A DNA stretch of 64,000 bases, taken from positions 150,332-214,331 of the forward strand of contig NW_003151267.1 of the NCBI RefSeq assembly GCF_000003605.2. The letters run 5' to 3'. Below, in pieces: positions 40,431 to 53,429 of this stretch. This DNA comes from Saccoglossus kowalevskii. Lineage: Eukaryota > Hemichordata > Enteropneusta > Harrimaniidae. The stretch's first letter is position 1, and each line of letters starts with the position of its first letter. Under the pieces are notes generated by a model. It did not search any database. It was not told where the DNA came from and saw only the letters and a list, made by a program, of their open reading frames with translations. The position numbers were made by a program, and so were the translations under genes.

Positions 40431-43290
40431 CTGAGTCGAAATAACGTAATGTGTGTAATACTGTCACGTACGTCGCAGCACGTGGCACCCGCCTATGTAG
40501 TAATGTGCCTGGATGAATTTGCATAAATTATCAGTCTTGTCTCAAGCAGTAACGACTTTGTTTCTTTAACCCTGAATGTCGGTTCTGGGTGACGAGCCAT
40601 TTAAAGATTCGAGGAGCAGATTATATAGTGTTTGTTTCGTATAATACCTATAATCATGTTTTCATTATTATCTAAGCATTTAATTTGTTTAATTTAAATA
40701 ACTTAATTTATAACTTTATCTCATGGCTGATATTTTGGTGTCATTCACAGCAATAATATGACACGTGGCATTATGAGCAACACTCCGACATATTACGCGA
40801 ACGTGTCTACGTGCAGCGATATCAACGCATACAAAACCAAGATGGAAATGATCACGAGAACGATCAATTTCAGTGGGCAAACATCATGGGCGTATACTTA
40901 GGGTGTGTAATCTCTGTGTGAAGTATGCTCGGAAGTATTTGAAAGGTTTCGTACATGTGACATTAAAATGCACAAAAACAACTGAATAGTATCAGCATTG
41001 CGTACTGCCTACCACGAGACGCCACATTTCATCGGTTCTAATGACGAAAAAAAAAATGGCACCATATATGCAAAATAAATTGACTTCGCAAATTAGTGAG
41101 TGTTTAATTTATTCAAAGAGCTGTAGTGTAATTACACAGCAATACTGGAGCATAACAATACATACATGACATTTCATATTTCAAACGATAGAAAACAAAC
41201 ATATATAGTTTAAAGCCAGATTTATAGTTTGTCCTCTCAACATACTCAGGGGAGGTATAAAGCCCTAATTATTTCCGAATCATTTCGCCGAAGGCATTTT
41301 TTTACGGTAATTTGCATTCATCTGATGGCTGTAGGTCGACGGATCTAAATGGGGAACGATGATGGTAATCACTAATGTCAGTTTGTCCTCGTTCCTACAT
41401 ATAATCAAATGACATGAGTGTAGACTTGGCAGTTATTGGGCTTTAGTGACCTATCGTTTAACTGTAATACTTTTTATGTGATATGGTTAGATGCAATATT
41501 GTTCGTCATTTCGACATTAAACAACATCGTAGATACACTAAATTTGAATACAGAAAACAGTCCTATATTATTTAGCCTCACTAAAAATCTACAGAATACG
41601 CTAAAGTAATTGTACGCTGCAAGTAATTATACAAATAGGCACCGCTGGTACTGTAACATTAGGAGCCTCAAAACACATGTTGTATCCCTGGTGTTGGTAT
41701 AAGTAATTTAAATGCTTTTTATCATATCAATTTTTATATTATTTTTTTTTTTTTTTGAAAACTAAAACTCGAATAGATAAGAGCCGTAATTACACGCCAT
41801 TTTATCGGCGGTACCATCACACACCACAATCGATCACATCTTGTAAGACAGCGTTTCTCCTTTAACAGACAATTGAACAGTTCAATGAAGCTCAAGATGG
41901 ATTTCCACAGGCGTATGATAACGAGAGGGGGCAAAGCTGGAGTGTATCTGCTCGAGGATCGAATATTCTAATCACGCCATCCAAAGTAAACCATTTGTTT
42001 AGCTGTGTGTAACTTTTTTTCGCGACACTGCCCGCTGATATCGTGAGATCACCAGTGTGGGATCAAATAAATCTCACATTTTATATACATGCGCGTTCAT
42101 GACATGGTTTTGTAAAGTGCTATCTGATTTGATAATATTAGTCAAATCGGCGGAGACGCCAGGAATACTGTCCAATGGCGCGATGTGTAACAAATAAGTT
42201 AGAATTGAGAAATGAACAGGCGCCGTCAATGCAATGATGGCTTCAGAAATTTGGTAATGCTGACAATGGCATACTAGACGACTGCATTCTTGGAAGTATC
42301 ATATTAACCCCAAAAAAAAGATGATTCGCTACGAATTTTGGTGCCGGCAGCATAGGCGAACATCGGTAGCATTGATTTTGTCAACCGTAAATTAAATTTC
42401 TATTCATTCATACTTATATATTTGTATGCAGTGTTGTTTAAAATATATTGCTTGCTATCTGCTTGACATTTATACATCTAGCGGATGATAGGAGTACTTT
42501 TTTTGTTATGCGGAATAATACATCCACTAATTTGAATCGGCTTTCATCTACTCTAAACATGTTTTTTTTTAAATACACGGGAACAGTAAACTAAAAAATA
42601 TAGGCATATTACACATATATATTAAGGACTCACCAATTGAAATTCAAACTTACGGCACCACAAATGCGCCTCGTCACTTTAAGCAGACGCGTTCTCATTT
42701 AATCTATAATGCACTGGCCCCCCACTTTCTAAGATGAAGATTATAATAACGTGAAGATAACACGCATTTACAATGATTAAGGTGCACATGCGCAATGTTT
42801 TCATTAAACAAATCACCCTTATCGCTGGAATTATTTTAAACTAGTTTGTACGAGGGTTCATGTCATAGCGGTATTGTAATTATAAAGACTTATCATTATC
42901 TGTTTCCACCTATTCCATCTGAACGCTCGCGTTATTCTGCATTGAACTTTCTGAATTAATAGATTGGGAACTGTTCACAATCAAATAAATTGTGTGCAAC
43001 AATTTCATATATTCGTATCTGTCAGAATTTTTACTTTTTTTCGTTTAAATACGAGATGACAGTGCCAATTTAAACTTGTTAAGGAAATTTGAAGTGGGTA
43101 ATGCTTTATCAAGTCACATACATATCTGTGAATATTAAACTTTATCTTATAAACAAATCCGTTCACTTCCATGCCATCGTACTATTCTACCTTGAATCAT
43201 TGACGGAGTCACATTAGCTAACACTAATTAATCTCGACAAATCGTTTATGGTATATTTATATTGTAATTTTTTTTCTCTTTTTCGTCAAG

Positions 43291-43445
43291 AGCATATTTA
43301 CAACATATGTATGTTCAATCTATTGTGCGCTAACTCACCTGGAACAGCTGCCCTTGAAGCCAATAAGTCGACATTGATGATTGGAATCAAGAGCCACGGA
43401 AATGGAAATTCACGAAGATGTATAGATGAGACGGTATCGATTTGA
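43291..43445 (+). CDS. Possible terminal exon after strong polypyrimidine tract
   Basis: A long pyrimidine tract (about 43268-43285) leads to CAAG at 43287-43290, which could be a 3' splice site. The frame then reads EHIYNICMFNLLCANSPGTA and, further on, SHGNGNSRRCIDETVSI before TGA. The second half is coding-like, with low AT bias for this region. The extreme C-terminus VSI would fit a class II PDZ ligand, but this is speculative. No donor, partner exon or homologue was identified. Confidence 0.17.
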
Positions 43446-45079
43446 ATGGAGACGCGATCGGTTCAGAATTGTCAAAAGTACACGTCGGGAAAATTGGTGT
43501 CATTTTGACGATCAATTTATTGATTGCCAACAAATACAATATGCCTTATCATAAATATTTTCAACAATCATCATTTGTATTCAAACAGGGAAGATAATAA
43601 TCTTATGCTCCTTAAAAACAGAATAATGTAATTATTTGAAATACTTGATGTTGCATTATGGCCATTCTAATTGCTACATTCATGATGCCATTCGTTTGAT
43701 TCCTTGAATCAATTGCACAAACTGGTAAATTTGTTTGTGCTTTCCTATCAAGGGTACATCATGGGAATGCTCAAATCCAAAACTTTTAGAACAGAATCAG
43801 TGAACTTCTTTGTGTGGAGTCCGGTCAATCCCTGATGGCAGTCATGTTTGTTTTTATTATTAGAGGACGCTATTTATAATAGTCCATATTTGGAATTCGA
43901 ATTTTCCTATAAGGTAGGATGAAAAAAAAACCCGTAAAATATCGCAAAATTACGGCACGTTGTAACCTATGGCGTTACGGTGTAATACAGATGTATAATA
44001 ATAACTATTACATTTAAATATTTGTACTCATTATATCCACAATAATTATTTGTATAAAATAATTATCGACACTACTCTACTCATTCGATATTCCAAATCT
44101 TTGATTGTTCCGTTTTAGAAACTATCTACCCCACAAAACCTAAAAAAATGAATGCAAGTAACTTTTAATTAAGCCCGATTGACGACGTCATTTTAAAGCT
44201 CGATGTACCCATGTCATTATTCAGCAACTCAGCTATTTTTTTTGCATTTAATGAGTTTGTTATCATTACGTCAAATATTGGGGAGATCCATCGGCGTTGA
44301 ATATTGGTGATTGTTTGAATCGGTGGACATGAAAGAATTTAAATGTATAGTTAACGACAATTTAACGTATAATGTGCTGATTAAATATGTGAGGTAGTAG
44401 TCCATCTGTTCGGTGATTATTTGATGTATTACGTAGTAATTGCCTAAACACATCGGGTAATCAGTTGTACTTATGTAATTAGTCTCGTTAAGGTTGTGAA
44501 AGCGCAACTGCAACATAATGATCTGTAGTGCAGTGAACCAGTAACTTAAAGGAAGTGCCACTGGGGGTTGTTTAAAAGACAATTCCTTCTTACAATGTTT
44601 TTTTCACGTTGTAACATATTTGTTTACGTCACACACGTTACTGATACATTACGACGATGCTACTTTCTGTGATTACCAACGTATTCACAGAAATTAAACG
44701 GTACATGGCGGTTCAAAATTAATTATGAAAACCTATTTGAAGTAGGGTTACTAGTACTTTGTCAAATATTAATATATCGCTGCATACCACCATGGGACTG
44801 ATTAATAACAGGTTGAATAAACATTAAAAGAAATAATGTTCGTGATTCATCAAACGTAATAAATTTCAAATATTGACACATGGGATTACGTACGACACAT
44901 CGTATTAACGATTTCCTAATTCATTGGATTTACTGAGTATTATGTAATTTAAATATTTAGTACACGTCGTGTAGTTTTCGCCAAACCGAGTGACATGAAT
45001 CACTGAATGGAACGAGATGAATGGCGCAGAATTACAGCTTGATAGTATAGACATCCTAACAATCACGTGATGTTAATGT

Positions 45080-45091
45080 GGGGGGGGGGGG
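45080..45091. repeat. Poly-G run
   Basis: Twelve consecutive G residues in otherwise AT-rich sequence. Confidence 0.95.
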
Positions 45092-45923
45092 TAATCAATC
45101 ATGGCAGATACACGAATTCCAAGTTTAGATAAATAAAAATCTCTTTAAGAAATGACTAAACGGTTAAAGTTTCGATCGTTATGTGAAAAATTATTTAATC
45201 ATATTTAAGATCTTTGCAGTCATCCACGCATCAATGTTTAATACTCGTTATTGGCATATACAATTTTGGTCATTATTCGTATTTAAAAGAAATCGCATAT
45301 AACAATCATGCGCACACGATTGTATTATATATATAAGACTCACTATATATAAACAAATTTGACTCCACTTTCTGCTTTTTAAGTACATGTGTCATTATTT
45401 CTTAATTTTTTTTTAATTTTTGGAATACATGTGTTACTCTGGATAATTTATTTTAGTAACCTGTTTGACATGTTTTATTTCTTACGTGCGGTCAGCTGGT
45501 AGATGCGATGATGCGTGTAGTCGACACATAGTGATTTTTATGAGTCTTTAAATATCTTATTGCTTTGAAGTCACGAAACACGTAAAACTATAAATGTAAT
45601 TGAGTTGGCTTGACGCAGATGATTGCATTAGTGCGTCGGGTTCTGCCAAGACCTCCAGAGACAGCGACTGTTCTTATCAGTACAATCATCAATAGTATAA
45701 TAACGCAGAGGAAATTAAACATAAACAACCCAGAGATGAACACTTGAAAGTTAAGTACAAACCCTGCTTTAATTATCATTAATGAGATTAATTTAAAAAT
45801 AGTTATCACTCCCCTGTCGGCGGCATTTTGATATGAGGAATTTTAAAAGGGCAGTGCATCTGTGTATTGTTTTTTATGACAAAGATTATGGTGTTGGTAA
45901 AAACAAGTTTCTATACCGCTAAG

Positions 45924-46012
45924 TATGATATGATATGATGTGATGTGATGTGATTATGATATGATATGATATGATATGATATGATATGATATGATATGAT
46001 ATGATATGATAT
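45924..46012. repeat. (ATGAT)n pentanucleotide microsatellite
   Basis: About 89 bp of a five-base repeat. The right part is perfect ATGAT repeats; the left part has a patch of TGATG variants, showing at least two expansion phases. It is likely polymorphic in length. Confidence 0.97.
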
Positions 46013-49000
46013 TGCATGTGGCAACTGAGCATGTGCAATACAATGTCATATAAGCCGCGATTAACATATTATCACGTAAATGTACATCATCCCAAAAATG
46101 TCAAAGTAGATGAAACCAACTGATAACAAATCTGTATCATCATGTTAATTTGTATCAGTGAAATGTATTTGGTCGTTATCTGGTATTCTACTAATATCTA
46201 CATATGTAACCGATCATATATTATTAAAATCATTATATTATTATTATTAATGTCCCGCGTTATGTCTCATGGTTATTCATCATATTAGCAATGGAATTCG
46301 CAAATCGTGCACACATCTCAGTATATCGTAACCTAGTCCAATAGCATTGAATACGGGTAAAACAAGACATATTTGATTGGTGTCGACGTCAGCGTTACGT
46401 TCTTTAAATATCATCTGCGACACAATAACACGAAGTCAGTGGCAAGTCTGACTTATTGCGTATAATATCTTGTTCGGGATATAAGCAGCGGGCATAGATG
46501 ATTAGTATCGGACTACTTCGGGCGATATCGGCATATTTAATGTCTTATATATTATAAATGACATTATCATCTGTTTTTCAGTAGGGCATGAGCATTTCTG
46601 ACCTACATAGAAGCATCGACCTATGCTGTAATGTTAGGGCTAGGATATACGCTGAGCAACGACGATCCACCGATAAGGATAATGTAGGAGAGGCGCCAGA
46701 GAAAGCGGTGCTCCCCTGATGCATTTACATAGTTAGCCATTCGTAATTTTACCTATTGTAATACGATACACCTAAACTTTCAAAGCACACGGTGTACAAT
46801 TTCTGCACATTTCTTCACACGGTTGTTATTTTTCTTAAACACAGAGATGAAATGGCAACAATAGTCACGAACAAAGTTGAAAAGCGATTATTGTAGCACA
46901 CATTCATTCGGTGATCAACTGCAACGTTTTAGACAAGCTTACAAGAATGCGTCAATTGCAATCCCGTCATTAATAATATATATTCAACATTTCCAACTCA
47001 GTCAGCAATTATTTATAACTATGCATCAAGCAATAACATACCACAGCGGAAACCGTGACGGTTGTTTTTGAAGGGAACATATGTTTTCGACATTAGTTCC
47101 CTTAGTAATGCTTTAAGCAGATACGTCACCTGTTATTCAAGAAAAACTGTTGGTTTGCGTGTGTGTTCGCCTGCTTACTACACAAATGACCAATCATTCC
47201 GAATTGTCCATGTTATGCATTGCGTTTACAAAATATGTGAAGCACGGCAGGAACTCTTCTGACTCCGATGTCACAATTGCGCACTGATTACATATGTTTT
47301 TTCTTGACTTGCATATGTCATACAAAATATGTACCGGCGTCCCAAGGGTGCCTAAATGCTACTTAGCTCATCAAGATTCTTTTTTGGGTTATATAGAAGC
47401 ATCGTAAATATCAAACAAACAGTACTTTGTTCGTTTTGTTGTGATTGATTAATCTAATTTTAGATATATATACAATGGCATGTTTGTTCATGCTCTCTGT
47501 CTCGCCCAGGTGCATACTATAGATGTTTTTGTGACTTTCAACACAAAACGTAATATAAGTTAACGGGACGAATTATTATCGAAATGCACTGTTAGTTTTT
47601 CAAAGAATGTCTGATGCATTTGAATGGAACACGTGCAAACACGTATCATGGATTTTTCCCCAGTGTGCGGTTTAAAAGGTCACATTTCAATATGAAACAT
47701 TTTTCCACGATTTATATCATATTTAATAAAATAAAATCTCGACCGTTTTTAAAATAACAAGTGGTTCACATTAATCAGAAGCGAAGGGCTTACTGGGCAA
47801 ACAGTAATTTGACACAAATTACAAGGAATTGCAACTGGAGGCGAGTGTACGACAACAAATGATGTACCGAAGTTTCCGTATTCGGTTAACTGCCTCATGT
47901 TATTATATTATCTAGTCCGTAAGCATGTATGCACTGCACAGCCAGTCTTCAAACAAACAGAGCCTAAAACCCGTGATTTGAAATGATTGGTCTCTCAAAA
48001 TGAATAGGTCATCTACTTTAATCTGTTGATATTGAACTGAACATCCACGTCGACCACATATTGTGCACAACCACGGTCAAGGTTGCTCAAGGCAGGCCTG
48101 TGTATCTGTTTTATAGCTTACGGAAGAATGGCTATCGAGTACGTCATTATGTGATAATCGACTAAAGACAGATCTATTATTGATAAGGTCTTTCCTGTCG
48201 CCGTTTATTAATCGAATGTCCTAATAAGGCCAAGTTACTAAATACCTCTGCGGTGTATGCATCAAGTTCTATGGGATGCTTGCGATAAAGATGTATTCGC
48301 CACACGGAATCTAAACCCACAAAATCCCTTAAATTGACAACGGAGAGATGATTGTGATTAGCAGCATTACTTATAATTAGGTAGGTGTTTTATCGGCCAG
48401 TTCACTGATTGTATTTTGGGTAATTATCGGAAAGATCGTAAAATACATAGCTAGCGTTCGATTCTGATAGATAGTGTCTTATTTTTTAAAGTTGTGTATC
48501 ACCCTTTTTGCTGTCACGTTGATGTCGGTCTCTGAACTCGTATGCGACAGGAAATGGCTTTGGCATCGAACGACCCTGAGTCAGATTATCTGTTTCCGTT
48601 CATTGAAGATCACTATCGACCATTCGATTGGTACTACACTATTCTTTAGAATGTCGCGATTGTATATAATATTTTCTCAAGATGTGTATGCAATTTATTA
48701 ATACTCTTTAATCCACATTCATGAAAATAATAGCTGTAATAGTGGATTAAATAGTAAAAATGCATTACACGTTATCGATATTTAGCTAAGCAAACAAATT
48801 AAAGAGCAGATACAAAATGGATTAGTCTAACTTTCTAAACAATGATTTTGTGAATTATTCCACACCGATAAACCCTACCCTGGCGGCCATTTTGAATTTA
48901 TAAAAAGACAAGAAAACACATTAAGTTGAGGTGCGTAATTCCTAAAAATATCCTTCATACCTCCAAAGTGTGTCAGCCGAGTTCATTCTTAAATCAACGT

Positions 49001-52000
49001 GTATGTAATTCTACATTACATTCTGATGTTTCATTATTATATTAAGTACACCCAATTAAAAGATGGTCTATACGTGAGGTTGAAGTAGTTAAACCCTAAC
49101 AAGTATATTGACGTGAAAGGGAGAGCCCCTGGGATACTATCAGTTAAACGTTCGTTCATCATTGACATAGCAACTGCAATAAACGGATGTAATGTTTATA
49201 TCAATGTTTGTTGTCTGTATATCTCTCGAAACGCTCAGTGATGCCAGGGTGACGGCATCAATAATAAACATGGGCGGGTTTATAGCCTACTTGTGTGCCA
49301 TCCGATGGGTTTTAAACGGGCAGTTTCAAAATATATGTTTTCCTATGTCGTAAAAAAATGCAATTCATGATAAAGGCATTTTTCATCAGAATTAGTCACT
49401 CCTGTGGGACGAGTTAAGCTTTAACAGCCCCAGGACGTTCGTGCGTGTCCACACGTTCTGAAGCCGGATAACGTGTATGTACACGTTATATCACTTTCGC
49501 AAAATTAGTTTCCCGGCGAATATATTAAACGCATCCGTGCTGCTGCCGTAGGCAGTGAACATCATACTGGAAGCACTATTAAGATTCATAATTGGACAAG
49601 TGATTCCTTTAAGCATGCATAACTTCCACTTACCTCAAACTCCGGCGATCGATATCTGTATGATTGGTTCTCTCCTTCGACTTCGCTTATATTGAATGAA
49701 ATGAAGGAATTAATATGTCCCCTGATTGGAGTTTAAGAGATATATCTCTCGATTATGAATAAATGCCACCGGGACGCAATGGTTGATGATCGCCCACGCA
49801 AATATGTTACGCCTTGCATGCGCTGGAGACTAGGATAGCTCCATAGTGTATCTAATATCAAGGTGGGTGAAAGCACCCGGTACGATCGTGCATACGGAAG
49901 AGCCGTCTAGCGACGACGTGATGGCAGGTATCAACTTTGAGACATGTACTCTTATTACAGCGAGGAGCGAATCACAATATTACGGTTGTCGTGCGGGCGT
50001 GTCGCAATTAAATGAGTAGGGCGAACACATGGATTTTTGCATAGTTAACGAAGCAGTGCGCTCTGTGACAGAGAATCAATTTATTGGTGGTTTTGAGCTG
50101 ATTGGCTTAAGTTTCTTTCTGCTACGCCCTGCCTTCCCGGGATGCAAGTAAGTAGAAGGAGGGAACGTATATGATTTCCATAACTCAAAGACCGCGTCTG
50201 TGTCCCATGTGACGTCTACTCATTAGTAGACTTGTGTTCGCAAGATATGTTTGTGTATGTCTAATTTAGTGCTAAATTTCTAAATATGTAACAATTTCGG
50301 ACACTTACGTCATTCTCACTGGGACTAATCTTTATTTATAGAGAAGTTTGCCAAATAAAATCATATATGTGATGGTTAAGACCACATGGCTGGGTTATGC
50401 GTCCTTCTCTACATCGATTATAAGGATGCGTTATCCCAGCGATAAACAGGCACGACCAATACACATACACCTGCGCGTATTTACCAAGGATCCTCGAGAG
50501 GCCCGATCGGCGCTACAACCACTTCATTACCGGTGATCGGCCATACTTGAGGACGTATGTACAATGTAACTAATGTCGGTTTAGATCGTACTAATATGAC
50601 ATGATTAATGCTATTTCGTTTAATATTCAACAAACAAATGAACAACTGTTAGTAATAGAAGTACTGCGTGTGTAACATAAGGTTAGTGATGGTCATTGAT
50701 TGAAGAACAACAATATTTCAAACAAAGTAAAAATATACAACGACATGAAACTAATGCATACTTGAAGCTTCAGATTAGCCCCCGGTTATAACATAAAACA
50801 CTGCCGATAAATTGACGTCATCCAAACAAACTTGTGATCAGCTGATAACAGGTCCGCGTTGTCATGGCAATATATTACCATTACGCGATTTCGAAGTGGT
50901 TTGAGTGGGATTTAAAAATTTAAAAACAGTGCTCTTCAGACGGATATCGATCTTTTCATTCGTAATGGATTCTCTAATAAGACTTTCCCCCACCTTTGCG
51001 CTACAGAGGCAATAACCAGGTTTACGAGGAAGAATAAAAAAAAAAAACGTTCGCTTTGAAGTTGAGAAGTAAAACTATGATTTGAAACACTGGGTAAATT
51101 TTAACGTGAAGTTATTACATGAGATATTGAGTGGTTATAATGAAAAAAAAGCGCAAAATATGCCCGAGGACAGTACGTTGATCAGTAGCGAAAATGTACT
51201 GCGTGAGCTATTGTACTTGCTTTTCTGCTTGCGATCAACATTTACTGAGATGTAACACGTTGCGAGGTGCGGGAAAAGTGTTCGAATGTGATGCAGATTG
51301 TCCAAATAAGAAAGACCGTGTAGTACGCAAGATGTTCAAAAGCATTCATAACATTTTAAGAATCATTGGTTTGGGAGTTACAGACGGCGAAATTATACTG
51401 TTTTGCTGCAACATATACAGAATTTATTTAGTAACATCTTTGTCAATACAATGTTTAAAGTAAAGCAGTCATTTAACAACAATATGTCAGATCCCCGTTA
51501 GTAAACAAATCTGAAGTGATGACAAACGACATGATATATATAACGTATATGTAAAGTTTGCCTGCGATCAGTCAATGTATGTCAGAGTCAGACATGACTC
51601 TAGAGTAGCTTCAATTGCATTCGGCTCAGCCATTTTAAATTCCGATTTAAAGAAAAAAAAAACGCACACCATTTGAATCAGATCTGAAAACAACAAAACA
51701 TGCCAACATTTCCAAAATATGTACTAAGTTTGAACGACACTACTCATATATGACCGAGATCGTCTATCCTGAATCCGATCATCAAGTAAATAAACATGCA
51801 TTTGTATCTCAAAATATATGACATGTTTCAATGCCAAGGCATGTTTGAAGTACAGGTCAAGACGGGCAGAATGACAGGTCGACGCACGGAGGTCAATCCA
51901 TAAGTCCTCCATTTTCGGACTGCGTCTGAACGGGCACTAATAATGCATTATTGTACACACATTATATTCGTCGCTTATTAGTACTTTCTGATTTCACAGC

Positions 52001-52559
52001 TTTTCATTCCTCCATAAAAAACACAAAATCAAAATTTTGTCGTAAAGGTCGCCAACGTTGCGTATATACGTAATAATGATTGCTGCCGGATGCGTTAAAA
52101 ACAGACATAAAAGGAAAATGTCGACAACCAAATTAGCACGCAGCTTGTAAAATACGTATATGTTGTTATGTCGAACCTGATACGAGTCATTCCGGTGACG
52201 ACATCCCCTTTGGTTTCATATTACCGCATGATTCTCGCTAGTTATCGATAACGCTATATCAACTGTGATACTTCATTCTTATAGGTCTGTTAAATAAAAG
52301 AATACAAGTTTAGGATACCCTGGGAATAAACGCAGTCAAGACACAACTGCCATTTTAAGTTGCAGTAACAATAACACTAATCAGGGATTAGAAATCATAC
52401 TCTCAGCATATACGAATTTATAGCAAAAGGACTTTCAATTTGTAGATAAAAAAAAATGCAGCTCATCTTTTTGGAAATTGCGGTTTTAAAACACTCCCTT
52501 ACAACATTGTTCATATTGTTAGGGATTACATAAACGCACACCAAACACCATTCACAATG
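46013..52559. other. Non-coding AT-rich stretch, no gene seen
   Basis: No supportable gene. The 89-codon plus-strand frame at 51194-51463 has a Cys- and Lys-rich middle (FECDADCPNKKDRVVRKMF) that is mildly protein-like but unrecognised. A 22-bp palindrome is at 49468-49489 and a CRE palindrome at 50813-50820. The segment 49,400-50,000 is less AT-rich than its surroundings. Confidence 0.6.
49468..49489. repeat. 22-bp perfect inverted repeat
   Basis: Arms ATAACGTGTA and TACACGTTAT are perfect inverses separated by TG. Each arm holds ACGTG, an E-box/HIF/bHLH-PAS-type core, so the two cores face each other across the centre. Either a regulatory palindrome or a chance hairpin is possible. Confidence 0.6.
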
Positions 52560-53080
52560 AATTAAACTCAAACAGTTTATCGAATAAAGCTAATATAATC
52601 TTTTAATTCTTTCAAAATGGTGTCGATGTAACAATCACTATGTACTAAATGCATGCATGATGATGACATAACATACCACGACACATGGCAATACGTGTAA
52701 GTGTATGTGCCGTGTATTGAAAAAATATCCTCTCTAAACGTAATATAGTTGTCGACTCCTAAAACCTGCAATTCCATAATCCTTTTACAAGAATATTCAC
52801 AACTCATTACATGTCGGGAAAGATTCTATTGTAATGCTATATTTGTTCTGTTTTCTCTGGAAGAGGTATGGCTTCACTTGACATCCCCAATCACTCACAC
52901 TTCTAATGTCGACATTAGACGTTCAGTATGCACTTGATAGAACATTAAGGTGTTTTAGGTGACACGTAGTATATCACGCTTAAACATGGACTATCTTCGA
53001 GCATTGATGCTTAACCAAATTAGATGAACTAATGTTCTTCATCATATCATCACCTCCCACTTAACATATAGGCTTAACAT
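52560..53080 (-). repeat. Unrecognised repeat unit, copy A (partial)
   Basis: This segment aligns with 59.0-59.7 kb and 63.3-63.9 kb. The clearest block is TATATTTGTTCTGTTT...GGAAG, then CTTCACTTGACATCC, CAATCA, TCACACTTCT, then CTTGAT..AACATTAAG, GACAC.TAGTATATCAC and ACATGGACTATC.TCG. To its left, CTGCAATTCCATAATCC aligns with CTGCTATTCAATAATTT of copy D. A 76-codon minus-strand frame covers the left part without recognisable motifs. The second half of the unit (the head block found in copies B, C and D) is not found nearby. Strand is assigned from the exon-like frames in copies C and D. Confidence 0.75.
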
Positions 53081-53429
53081 ATTTTCTAAAGTTTGTCAAT
53101 GTTTATGTCTGAATTATTATCAGCCATACCAGGTTTTAAATAACAGGAAGTTATGTCATATTTGAGACACCCAAGAATAGGATCTAACTTCTATTTCTGA
53201 ATCATTGAACAGATGCTGTAGTAAATCCTGATACAGTACGATATATTCTTTAAGTTCGTAATCGCATAGTTCAGTAAATAAATGAGTAACACGACCGAAG
53301 TCAATCATTTCTCAAACACGGCAAAATACGCGGTACGAAGGATACAAGAATGAAATAAATGAAGTTTACAATACATATAATCGGATATACAAGAAGAAAA
53401 TTAACTGTCATTTGTCAGAACCCTACCTC
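53081..53429. other. Gap between repeat copy A and Penelope-like element
   Basis: AT-rich sequence with no recognised motif. It could be the eroded downstream end of the Penelope-like element, where a GIY-YIG nuclease domain would be expected, but I could not see that domain. Confidence 0.4.

Larger units (their letters stand above)
27718..45923. other. Long non-coding AT-rich region with a few possible exons
   Basis: About 18 kb with no supportable complete gene. It contains the 162-codon minus-strand frame at 28923-29411, possible exons at 40330-40430 (minus) and 43291-43445 (plus), a CRE palindrome at 28478-28485, an AP-1 palindrome at 31908-31924, a DR0 nuclear-receptor site at 32459-32470, octamers at 34000-34007, 40517-40524 and 41310-41317, and a TG repeat at 37505-37525. 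No transposable-element protein was recognised in it. The remainder shows nothing I can name. Confidence 0.6.

Noticed and set aside
44390-44400. TGAGGTAGTAG, identical to the first 11 bases of let-7
   Set aside because: The rest of the let-7 sequence does not follow, and no complementary arm was found within the next 80 bases to form a hairpin precursor. A similar TGAGGTAGTA near 59362 also lacks a hairpin.
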